5,907 nt of DNA from an uncultured Alphaproteobacteria bacterium (GTDB taxonomy: Bacteria > Pseudomonadota > Alphaproteobacteria > Puniceispirillales > Puniceispirillaceae), in assembly GCA_913031555.1 (NCBI GenBank), contig CAJWDO010000116.1:1-5907 (forward strand). The letters run 5' to 3'. Every line of letters begins with the position of its first letter. Position 1 is the stretch's first letter. The notes beneath the pieces are model-generated. The model did not search any database. It had not been told where the DNA came from and saw nothing but the letters and a program-made list of their open reading frames with translations. Below are positions 1 through 5,746 of the stretch, in pieces. A program made the position numbers and the translations under genes.

Positions 1-144
1 CTTTTCAAGGCTACAACTACGAAGAAAACCGGACTGCTGGTCCCGAGAGAGAGTGTGCCATCAGCCGACACAACGACACAACTCTCAGATTCTTTGACAA
101 TGTCGAGCGAATTATTCCTCACTCCACGACTCCACACCATCACG
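1..144. other. Leader upstream of the SGNH-like reading frame, no gene seen
   Basis: This stretch is visibly less GC-rich than everything to its right and contains A/C-rich runs. An open frame continues leftward from the ATG at 145 to a GTG at 55. The residues it would encode (Ser/Thr-rich, ending in LTPRLHTIT) lack family character and would place an otherwise good signal peptide internally, so I treat them as untranslated. I see no convincing bacterial -35/-10 pair and no Shine-Dalgarno before 145. It could be a 5' UTR or promoter region of a eukaryotic gene, but nothing in it proves that. Confidence 0.35.
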
Positions 145-876
145 ATGCGTTGTCCCCTGAACGCCCTCCTCCTGGCCTGCTGCGCCGTCGCGACCGCCGC
201 GACGGACGGGCCCGCCCGGGTCCAGATCTACGAGTCGTCGCTCTGAGGCGACTGCCAGGAGCACGCGCTCGCATTGCACGACAAGGCCCTCAACGCGACG
301 GGCATCCTCGACCTCGTGGCCCTCGACGTGAACTTCATCGAGGACTGGTCCTCGGGCGCCTGCCCGGCGGACGCGTTATTTGTGAATACCGGTGCCCACT
401 TTCACGACGTGGGCGCATTCGAGGACGCGTTCGCCTCATTCCTCCGTGCCTTCGACGCGTTGTGCCCGACGAAGCCCCCGGTCGTGTTCCGCACGACGCC
501 TGAGGGCAACCCCGGGTGCAACTCGAGGATGCGCGTTCGCACGGAGCGCGAATGGGAGGAGCAGGTCTGGTCCGTCATCAACGGCTCCCGGGTAGCCCCC
601 GTCGATGGGCCGCCCTTCCAGACGTCATGGTCGTGGGACTTGTTTCAGAAGTTCAACGCCGCCGCCTATCGCATCGCCGCGGCCTACGACTGGGTCCACA
701 TCGCGGACGTCGTGCCCTTGGCGCGCCTCCACCCGGCGGCCACAGTGTCCATGGGGACAACGCGCAAGGGCAGCCAAGATTGCCTCCACGGGAACCCCGC
801 GGTTCCATGGTACAACATCCTCTCGCTCAACATCCTCGATGCCGTCCTCGACGCCGCGCCGCGCGGCTCCTCGTGA
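145..876 (+). CDS. Predicted secreted SGNH/PC-esterase-like protein with an in-frame TGA at codon 34
   Basis: Read from the ATG at 145 through the TGA at 244-246, the frame gives 243 residues. Residues 1-19 (MRCPLNALLLACCAVATAA) look like a signal peptide with an A-x-A cleavage site, so the product would be secreted or enter the endomembrane system. Then come a beta-strand-like VQIY (26-29), ESSL-TGA-GDC (30-37), NTGAHF (81-86), FRTTPEGNPGC (115-125) and DCLH (212-215). The NTGAH, FRTT..G.PGC and D-x-x-H blocks recall SGNH-fold acyl-esterases of the PC-esterase type (plant TBL, CAS1, algal relatives), in which D-x-x-H supplies the catalytic Asp and His. The expected GDS nucleophile block is not clean: ESSL may stand for GDSL. 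The C-terminal part could start only at a TTG (274) after the TGA, so a working product needs read-through. It is either a selenoprotein, a pseudogene or a sequencing error. Third positions are overwhelmingly G/C, and no bacterial ribosome binding site is seen. The substrate is unknown. Confidence is moderate for the fold and low for function. Confidence 0.5.
244..246 (+). other. In-frame TGA, possible selenocysteine codon (U-G-D-C)
   Basis: The TGA follows GAG TCG TCG CTC and precedes GGC GAC TGC in the same frame as both the signal peptide and the SGNH-like domain. Reading it as selenocysteine gives U-G-D-C, a U-x-x-C arrangement typical of redox-active selenoproteins, flanked by a strand (VQIY) and a predicted helix (QEHALALHDKAL). 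One base change would give Cys (TGC), Arg (CGA) or Trp (TGG), so a nonsense mutation or base error is equally simple. I found no convincing eukaryotic SECIS element downstream (877-975) and no bacterial SECIS-like hairpin directly after the codon. Confidence 0.35.
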
Positions 877-929
877 ACCTCGCCATCCTCTAGCGGGGAG
901 TTAAGGGTGCCATTTTCGTTTCGGGACGC
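877..929. other. Gap between the eukaryote-like ORF and trpB, likely junction zone
   Basis: The gap holds an in-frame TAG for the trpB frame at 891-893. After that the trpB frame is open from 894 but has no ATG before 930. There is no good Shine-Dalgarno at the usual spacing from 930 (GGGGAG at 895-900 is about 30 bases away), no promoter I can recognise, and no remnant of trpF, which often precedes trpB. Clear TrpB homology begins only near 975 (GRFGDFGG). A change of origin somewhere between about 877 and 975 fits these facts, but the exact point cannot be read from the sequence. Confidence 0.4.
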
Positions 930-2147
930 ATGCGGCAAAGCCGCGCGCGCGCCGGAGAGGCTCCGCGGGTGCTCGGCCGCTTCGGCGACTTCGGCGGCAT
1001 GTACGTCCCGGAGACTCTGGTTCCTGCCTGCCAGGAACTCGACCGGGCCTTTCGCGACGCATGGGGCGATCCCGCATTCCGGAACGAACTCGACCATCTG
1101 CTGCGCACGTATGCCGGCCGTCCGTCGCCGCTGACGGAATGCGATCGTCTCGGTGAAGAACTCGGCTGCCGCATCCTCTTCAAGCGAGAGGATCTCAACC
1201 ACACCGGCAGCCACAAGATCAACAATTGCCTCGGGCAGATCCTGCTGGCGAAGCGCATGGGCAAGACGCGGATCATCGCGGAGACCGGCGCGGGGCAGCA
1301 TGGCGTCGCCACCGCCACCGTCTGCGCGCGCTTCGGCCTGCCCTGTGTCGTCTACATGGGCGCGACCGACGTCGAGCGGCAGAAGCCGAACGTGTTCCGC
1401 ATGAAACTCCTTGGCGCGGAAGTCATTCCGGTCACATCCGGCACCGGCACGCTGAAAGACGCCATGAACGAGGCCCTTCGCTACTGGGTGGCGAATGCCG
1501 AGACACATTTCTACATCATCGGCACGGTTGCCGGCCCGCATCCCTATCCACTCATGGTGCGTGACTTCCAGTCGGTGATCGGCCGCGAGGCCCGCCAGCA
1601 GATCATGGATGCCGAAGGCCGCCTTCCCGATACCATTGTCGCCTGCATTGGTGGCGGGTCGAATGCCATGGGGCTGTTCCACCCTTTCCTTGATGATGAA
1701 TCAGTGCGGATCTTCGGTGTCGAGGCGGCTGGCAAGGGAATTCCTTCCGGTCTTCATGCGGCGTCGCTGGCCGGCGGCACTCCGGGGGTGTTGCATGGCA
1801 ACCGGACCTATCTGCTACAGGATGATGACGGCCAGATCATTGACGCGCATTCCATCTCGGCAGGCCTTGACTACCCGGGGATCGGCCCAGAACATTCATG
1901 GCTTCACGACATGGAGCGGGTGGAATATGTCAGTGCCACCGATGAGCAGGCACTGGATGCGTTCCAGCTCTGCTCGCGACTCGAAGGCATCATTCCGGCG
2001 CTGGAACCGTCGCACGCGCTGTCCTTTGTCGGCACCATCATCGGTGATATGGACAAGGACGAGATCGTGATCCTCAACATGTGTGGCCGCGGCGACAAGG
2101 ACCTCGGCGCGGTACTGCCAATGCTTGAGGAACGCGGCAAGCTCTGA
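930..2147 (+). CDS. trpB: Tryptophan synthase beta chain
   Basis: This PLP enzyme condenses indole, channelled from TrpA, with L-serine to give L-tryptophan in the cytoplasmic alpha2beta2 complex. The 405 residues match the family length. The N-terminal family block GRFGDFGGMYVPETL is at 16-30. The PLP-binding lysine is K96 in HTGSHKINN, and the catalytic Glu is E118 in AETGAGQHG. The phosphate-binding loop GGGSN is at 241-245, GVEAAG at 263-268, LEGIIPALE at 351-359 and GRGDKD at 386-391. The residue before GRGDKD is Cys385, where the well-studied enzymes have Ser. The ATG at 930 is the only ATG before the conserved block, but it lacks a good ribosome binding site. Residues 1-15 (rich in Arg and Ala) resemble no TrpB leader I know, so the true N-terminus may have been lost at the junction. 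trpA follows after 56 bases. The function is certain, the start is not. Confidence 0.97.
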   Translation: MRQSRARAGEAPRVLGRFGDFGGMYVPETLVPACQELDRAFRDAWGDPAFRNELDHLLRTYAGRPSPLTECDRLGEELGCRILFKREDLNHTGSHKINNCLGQILLAKRMGKTRIIAETGAGQHGVATATVCARFGLPCVVYMGATDVERQKPNVFRMKLLGAEVIPVTSGTGTLKDAMNEALRYWVANAETHFYIIGTVAGPHPYPLMVRDFQSVIGREARQQIMDAEGRLPDTIVACIGGGSNAMGLFHPFLDDESVRIFGVEAAGKGIPSGLHAASLAGGTPGVLHGNRTYLLQDDDGQIIDAHSISAGLDYPGIGPEHSWLHDMERVEYVSATDEQALDAFQLCSRLEGIIPALEPSHALSFVGTIIGDMDKDEIVILNMCGRGDKDLGAVLPMLEERGKL

Positions 2148-2188
2148 TCCACCAGACGCCGCCACCTGACATGGCCGCCACCCAAGAC

Positions 2189-2194
2189 GGAAAG
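2189..2194 (+). promoter_or_regulatory. Probable ribosome binding site of trpA
   Basis: GGAAAG ends 9 bases before the ATG at 2204. It supports 2204 over the upstream in-frame ATG at 2171, which has no purine-rich motif before it and would add 11 residues not normally found in TrpA. Confidence 0.5.
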
Positions 2195-2203
2195 ATCCTG
2201 AAA

Positions 2204-3037
2204 ATGACTTCACGAATCGATGCTGCCTTTGCCAATGCCCGTGCCGAAGACAGGGGCGTGTTTGGCGTGTTTGTTTCGGCCGGCGACCCCGACCGCGAGA
2301 CATCCAACGCCATTCTCGACACCCTTGTCGAGTCAAAGGTCGACATCATCGAACTTGGCATGCCTTTCTCGGACCCCATGGCGGACGGTCCGGCCATTCA
2401 GGCGGCGTCGCTGCGCGCGCTGAAGGCCGGCATGACACTTGCCGGAACGCTTGAAATGGCGCGCGGTTTCCGAACCCGCCATCCCGATACGCCGCTGGTG
2501 CTGATGGGCTATTACAACCCGATCTATATATATGGCGTTGACGCCTTTCTCGCCGACGCGGTGGCGGCCGGTGTTGACGGTTTGATTATCGTTGATCTGC
2601 CGCCCGAAGAAGATGACGAGCTGTGCCTACCGGCACGCGAGGCCGGGCTTGATTTCATCCGCCTTGTCACGCCGACAAGCGACGCCGCGCGGCTTCCCGT
2701 CGTTCTTGCCACCGCCAGCGGCTTTGTCTATTACGTCGCCATCACCGGAATCACCGGCACGCAGAGCGCCGCCGGCGCCAGTATTTCAGCTGCCTATGGC
2801 CGGATTTCGGCGGCAACCGATCTGCCGATTGTCACCGGGTTCGGAATCAGAACGCCGGAACAGGCCGGCGAGGCCGCAAGTCTGTCTGACGGCGCCATTG
2901 TTGGATCTGCCGTCGTTGATATCATTGCCGACAATCTTGACAAGGACGGCCGGGGAACACCCGAGATCGTGTCCAAAATTGCCGCATTTGTCGGCGACCT
3001 TGCCAGCGGGGTGGCGGCAAGCGGCCGCCGCGGGTAA
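2204..3037 (+). CDS. trpA: Tryptophan synthase alpha chain
   Basis: TrpA cleaves indole-3-glycerol phosphate to indole and glyceraldehyde 3-phosphate and passes the indole to TrpB. The chosen start gives 277 residues opening MTSRIDAAF, the usual TrpA beginning (S/T-R-I-x-x-x-F), and close to the common 265-280 length. The two catalytic acids are E50 (DIIELGMPFSDP) and D61 (ADGP), close to E49 and D60 of the Salmonella enzyme. YYNPIYIYG, VYYVAITGITGTQS, GFGIRTPEQ (212-220) and GSAVV (234-238) are the TIM-barrel loops around substrate and phosphate. The usual V/L-P-F-[IL]-T-A-G-D-P-D strand reads GVFVSAGDPD. That is a mild variation, not a defect. An alternative start at 2171 would give 288 residues. 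It lies 56 bases after trpB, consistent with co-transcription. Confidence 0.97.
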   Translation: MTSRIDAAFANARAEDRGVFGVFVSAGDPDRETSNAILDTLVESKVDIIELGMPFSDPMADGPAIQAASLRALKAGMTLAGTLEMARGFRTRHPDTPLVLMGYYNPIYIYGVDAFLADAVAAGVDGLIIVDLPPEEDDELCLPAREAGLDFIRLVTPTSDAARLPVVLATASGFVYYVAITGITGTQSAAGASISAAYGRISAATDLPIVTGFGIRTPEQAGEAASLSDGAIVGSAVVDIIADNLDKDGRGTPEIVSKIAAFVGDLASGVAASGRRG

Positions 3038-3076
3038 GTGCGAACCGGGCAACCGGCCTGCGCGATACGAAGATTC

Positions 3077-3106
3077 GAATGCCCAAAGTGGAATGCCCAA
3101 AGTGGA
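3077..3106 (+). repeat. 14-bp perfect tandem duplication in the trpA-accD spacer
   Basis: GAATGCCCAAAGTG occurs at 3077-3090 and again at 3091-3104 with no mismatch and no gap. The first two bases of a third copy follow at 3105-3106. It lies just upstream of the accD ribosome binding site. It may be a replication-slippage product or a repeated binding site. No function can be assigned from the sequence. Confidence 0.9.
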
Positions 3107-3112
3107 TTACCC

Positions 3113-3123
3113 GGAGAGGGGAG
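3113..3123 (+). promoter_or_regulatory. Strong ribosome binding site of accD
   Basis: GGAGAGGGGAG is a purine run containing AGGGGAG, which ends 8 bases before the ATG at 3132. It fixes the accD start and is the best Shine-Dalgarno in the window, which suggests that accD translation does not depend on coupling to trpA. Confidence 0.75.
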
Positions 3124-3131
3124 CCTGACAG

Positions 3132-4001
3132 ATGAACTGGATCACCAACGCGGTGCTGCCGAAGATCAAGGCGCTTGTCACCACAAATGACGTTCCCGAC
3201 AATCTGTGGATCAAGTGCAAATCCTGCGGCCAGATGATCTTTCACCGTGAGTTCGAGCAGGCCAGCAATTGCTGCTCGACCTGCGGACATCACGCGCCAC
3301 TACCCCCCGAAGCTCGCTTTGCGTTGATCTTTGACGATGCGAATTTCGAGACGGTCGCGTTGCCGGGGATCAATGATGATCCCTTGAAATTCCGCGATTC
3401 CCGCCGCTATGCCGACCGGCTGAAGGACAGCCGCGCCAAAACCGGCGTCAAGGACGCCATCGCCGTTGCGCATGGACGCATCGGTGGGCACAAGGCCGTC
3501 ATCGCCGCCTTTGACTTCCGCTTTATGGGTGGGTCGATGGGGCGCATGGTTGGCAATGGTATCATCGCCGCCGCCGAAACGGCAGTAGCGCAGGACGCCG
3601 CCCTGATCACGGTTCCCTCGACAGGTGGAGCGCGCATGCAGGAAGGCGTGCTGTCGCTGATGCAGCTTCCCCGAACGATCCTGGCCGTTGAAAAGGTCCG
3701 GGCTGCCGGCCTGCCGCATATCGTGTTGCTGGCCCATCCGACGACCGGCGGCGTCACCGCCTCCTTTGCCATGCTTGGCGATCTGCAGATTGCCGAACCC
3801 GGCGCCATCATCGGCTTTGCCGGCCGACGTGTCATCGAGGAAACGGTTCGTGAAAAGCTTCCAGCCAATTTTCAGACAGCCGAATATCTTCAGGATCACG
3901 GGATGGTCGATGCCGTGATCCCGCGTGCCGAACAGCCATCCTATATCAGCCGCATTCTCGGCTTCCTCATGGGTCAGCGCGAGGCCACAAGGGCCGCCTG
4001 A
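3132..4001 (+). CDS. accD: Acetyl-CoA carboxylase, carboxyltransferase subunit beta
   Basis: AccD pairs with AccA to move the carboxyl group from carboxybiotin-BCCP to acetyl-CoA, giving malonyl-CoA, the committed step of fatty acid synthesis, in the cytoplasm. The 289 residues match the usual length. The N-terminal zinc ribbon is visible as C29-x2-C32 and C48-x2-C51, after the typical LWIKC. The crotonase-like carboxyltransferase core follows: FRFMGGSMGRMVGNG (129-143), STGGARMQEG (163-172), HPTTGGVTASFAMLGD, then AEPGAIIGFAGRRVIEETVREKLP and the QTAEYL...GMVD C-terminal block. In many AccD proteins the GGSMG segment continues SVVGE; here it reads RMVGN. That is unusual but keeps the glycines. 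The TGA stop shares its A with the folC ATG, indicating tight co-translation with folC. Confidence 0.96.
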   Translation: MNWITNAVLPKIKALVTTNDVPDNLWIKCKSCGQMIFHREFEQASNCCSTCGHHAPLPPEARFALIFDDANFETVALPGINDDPLKFRDSRRYADRLKDSRAKTGVKDAIAVAHGRIGGHKAVIAAFDFRFMGGSMGRMVGNGIIAAAETAVAQDAALITVPSTGGARMQEGVLSLMQLPRTILAVEKVRAAGLPHIVLLAHPTTGGVTASFAMLGDLQIAEPGAIIGFAGRRVIEETVREKLPANFQTAEYLQDHGMVDAVIPRAEQPSYISRILGFLMGQREATRAA

Positions 4002-4003
4002 TG
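3989..4003 (+). promoter_or_regulatory. folC ribosome binding site and TGATG stop-start overlap
   Basis: AAGGG at 3989-3993 lies 7 bases before the folC ATG (4001-4003), inside the last codons of accD. The accD stop TGA (3999-4001) shares one base with that ATG. This arrangement favours translational coupling and supports the chosen folC start. Confidence 0.7.
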
Positions 4004-5320
4004 CCAACATCGCCGGCCCCTGATGATACACGGCGCGCGACGGACGCGCTGTCCCGGCTGACGGCACTTCATCCAAAACTCATCGATCTCGGGCTGGACC
4101 GAACCTTTGATCTGCTGGCGAGACTTGGTAATCCGCATCACCGCCTGCCACCAGTGATCCATGTTGCCGGCACCAATGGCAAGGGGTCGGTGATTGCCCT
4201 GATGCGCGCCATGGCCGAGGCCGCCGGCCTTCGCGTTCATTGTTATGTCTCACCGCATCTGTGCCGTTTCAACGAGCGTATTCGGCTTGCAGGTTGCCTC
4301 ATTGGAGATGGCGATCTTGCCGACCTGCTTGAAGAGGTCGAGACCGCCAATGGCGACATGCCGGTCACATTCTTTGAAGTGACAACCGCCGCCGCTCTCC
4401 TGGCATTCTCACGCGTCGAGGCGGATCTGCTGCTTCTCGAAACCGGACTTGGCGGGTTGCTGGATTCAACCAACGTGCTGGACGCACCGGCGGCCACGAT
4501 CATCACCCCTGTGGCCCGTGATCACGAACATTTCCTTGGCAGCGAACTGGCCGGTATCGCCGGTCAGAAGGCTGGCATCATGCGTGGGGGCACCCGTTGT
4601 TTCAGCGCGGCACAGGCACCGGAGGTCATGGCCGCCATTGAGCTGCACGCGGCAGACATCGGCACGAACGTGACGGTGCTTGGTCGCGATATCAGCTGGA
4701 GGCCAGACCCCGATGGCGGGGTTAAGCTTGATACCGGCACGCGGCAGGTCCATCTGCCAGCACCGTCGCTTAAAGGGCCACACCAGCAGGCCAATATGGC
4801 GCTTGCCGCATCGGCGCTTGCCGCCGTGATGCCTAATTTGCCGGATACGGCGCTTGCCGCCGGAGTCACAAAGGCCGATTGGCCGGGGCGTTTACAGAGG
4901 CTAGCCAACGGGCCACTTGGCCAGCTTGCCGGCCGCCCGATCTGGGTCGACGGGGCGCATAATGCGCATGGGGCGGACGCGCTTGCCGCCGCACTACCAG
5001 CGATTAATGATCGGGGATGGCATTTCATCTGCGGTGCGCTCGATACGAGGCCGGCCGATGAATTCTTGCAACGCATCGCGCCGCTGGCGTCGTCAATCAC
5101 CTGTATCACTATACCGGATCAGCCAGCCAGCCTGCCGGCTGGCGAACTGGCAAACGCCGCCCGGAAAAGCTTCCCGGCGGCACGCATCGCCTCGTCCGTC
5201 AGCGGCGCGTTGCAGGCTCTTGCTGACGGCCCTGATGATTCCGGGCTGCCCGTCATGATCTGCGGGTCGCTATATCTGGCTGGTCATGTGCTGGTGGAAA
5301 ACGGGAGTCTTCCAGGCTGA
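4001..5320 (+). CDS. folC: Bifunctional folylpolyglutamate synthase / dihydrofolate synthase
   Basis: FolC joins L-glutamate to dihydropteroate to make dihydrofolate and then adds further glutamates to reduced folates, using ATP (Mur ligase superfamily). The 439 residues are the normal size. The P-loop GTNGKGS is at 57-63, preceded by HVA. SPH (84-86) and FNERIR (90-95) follow. FFEVTTAAA (124-132) supplies a magnesium-binding Glu. ETGLGG (147-152) is followed by LLDSTN, where most homologues have RLDATN. DHEHFLG is at 174-180, and QKAGI contains K190, the position carbamylated in characterised enzymes. GPHQQANMALA, WPGRLQ (294-299) and DGAHN (317-321) mark the linker and the C-terminal domain. 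The accD-folC pairing is widespread in bacteria. Whether both activities are present in this variant cannot be told from sequence. The 3' end faces trxA with only 15 bases between. Confidence 0.95.
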   Translation: MPTSPAPDDTRRATDALSRLTALHPKLIDLGLDRTFDLLARLGNPHHRLPPVIHVAGTNGKGSVIALMRAMAEAAGLRVHCYVSPHLCRFNERIRLAGCLIGDGDLADLLEEVETANGDMPVTFFEVTTAAALLAFSRVEADLLLLETGLGGLLDSTNVLDAPAATIITPVARDHEHFLGSELAGIAGQKAGIMRGGTRCFSAAQAPEVMAAIELHAADIGTNVTVLGRDISWRPDPDGGVKLDTGTRQVHLPAPSLKGPHQQANMALAASALAAVMPNLPDTALAAGVTKADWPGRLQRLANGPLGQLAGRPIWVDGAHNAHGADALAAALPAINDRGWHFICGALDTRPADEFLQRIAPLASSITCITIPDQPASLPAGELANAARKSFPAARIASSVSGALQALADGPDDSGLPVMICGSLYLAGHVLVENGSLPG

Positions 5321-5335
5321 GCACGCGCCCGTTGG

Positions 5336-5659
5336 TCAAGCAATGGTGCTGGTGATCCAGGATTCCAGCTGTGACTTCGGCACCGCACCAATCTTCTCGG
5401 CAACAACCTCGCCACCTTTGAAAATCAGCAGAGTGGGAATGCCACGAACATTATATTGCTGCGGGGTCAGCGGGTTCTCATCGATGTTGAGCTTGACGAT
5501 CGAAATGGCGTCGCCATGCGCGTCGCTGATATCCTCAAGCGCCGGTCCGATGGCCTTGCAGGGGCCACACCATTCCGCCCAGAAATCAACAAGTACAGGC
5601 TTGTCAGCCTGCAGGACGTCGGCAGAAAAATCACTGTCGGTTGTCTTCGTCGTCGCCAT
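5336..5659 (-). CDS. trxA: Thioredoxin
   Basis: This small cytoplasmic disulfide reductase passes electrons from thioredoxin reductase to target proteins. The 107 residues are the full classical thioredoxin length. The active site WCGPC places the redox pair at C31 and C34, after the strand VLVDFWAEW. The buried Asp is D25, the cis-proline is P75 in VRGIPTLL, and the FKGGEVV turn and C-terminal helix are present. The start at 5659 gives the usual short leader. Upstream on this strand a G-run (GGGGG, about 9 bases before the ATG) may act as a weak ribosome binding site. It follows addA by 75 bases on the same strand, an arrangement common in alphaproteobacteria. It converges with folC and leaves no room for a separate terminator. 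Confidence 0.97.
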   Translation of the reverse strand: MATTKTTDSDFSADVLQADKPVLVDFWAEWCGPCKAIGPALEDISDAHGDAISIVKLNIDENPLTPQQYNVRGIPTLLIFKGGEVVAEKIGAVPKSQLESWITSTIA

Positions 5660-5718
5660 CGTCTGATGCCCCCATGAAAGTCGGATATGCAGGACCGCCC
5701 CGCCTTTCCAAGGTAGGA

Positions 5719-5746
5719 GCCACGCCCCGACCCGTCAAGGCGTGGC
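5719..5746. repeat. 8-bp inverted repeat spanning the addA stop codon
   Basis: GCCACGCC (5719-5726) and GGCGTGGC (5739-5746) are perfect reverse complements separated by 12 bases. The right arm lies in the last codons of addA and the left arm in the addA-trxA spacer, so the hairpin could form in the - strand transcript. No T-run follows in that direction, so it is not a classical intrinsic terminator. It might be a partial terminator or an mRNA-stabilising hairpin, or chance in GC-rich DNA. Confidence 0.4.

Noticed and set aside
232..256. Possible intron (GT...CAG) removing the TGA
   Set aside because: The interval would be 25 bases, too short for a normal spliceosomal intron, and its removal would shift the frame away from the conserved domain.
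150..893. Alternative + strand frames over the SGNH-like gene (150-503 and 516-893)
   Set aside because: Their translations are Arg/Pro-rich, as expected of shifted GC-rich codons, and show no motifs. The 145-876 frame has the signal peptide and conserved blocks.
932..944. GCGGC-AAA-GCCGC hairpin at the start of trpB, considered as SECIS or terminator
   Set aside because: It has only 5 bp with a 3-base loop, no TGA/GA quartet of a eukaryotic SECIS and no T-run. It is most likely chance in GC-rich sequence.
907..1134. GTG-started frame (75 aa) over the beginning of trpB
   Set aside because: It is out of frame with TrpB and only overlaps its conserved start. No homology is recognisable.
684..1682. 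Long - strand ORF (332 aa) antisense to the SGNH-like ORF and trpB
   Set aside because: It runs across the suspected junction, has no recognisable domain, and lies opposite two sense frames with clear family motifs. High GC content makes such antisense frames common.
2171..2203. Upstream start of trpA at 2171
   Set aside because: It adds 11 residues before the normal MTSRID start and lacks a ribosome binding site. GGAAAG is well placed for 2204.
3300..4076. - strand ORF (258 aa) opposite accD
   Set aside because: It is a shadow of the accD coding sequence, with no start signal or domain, and is incompatible with the clear AccD motifs.
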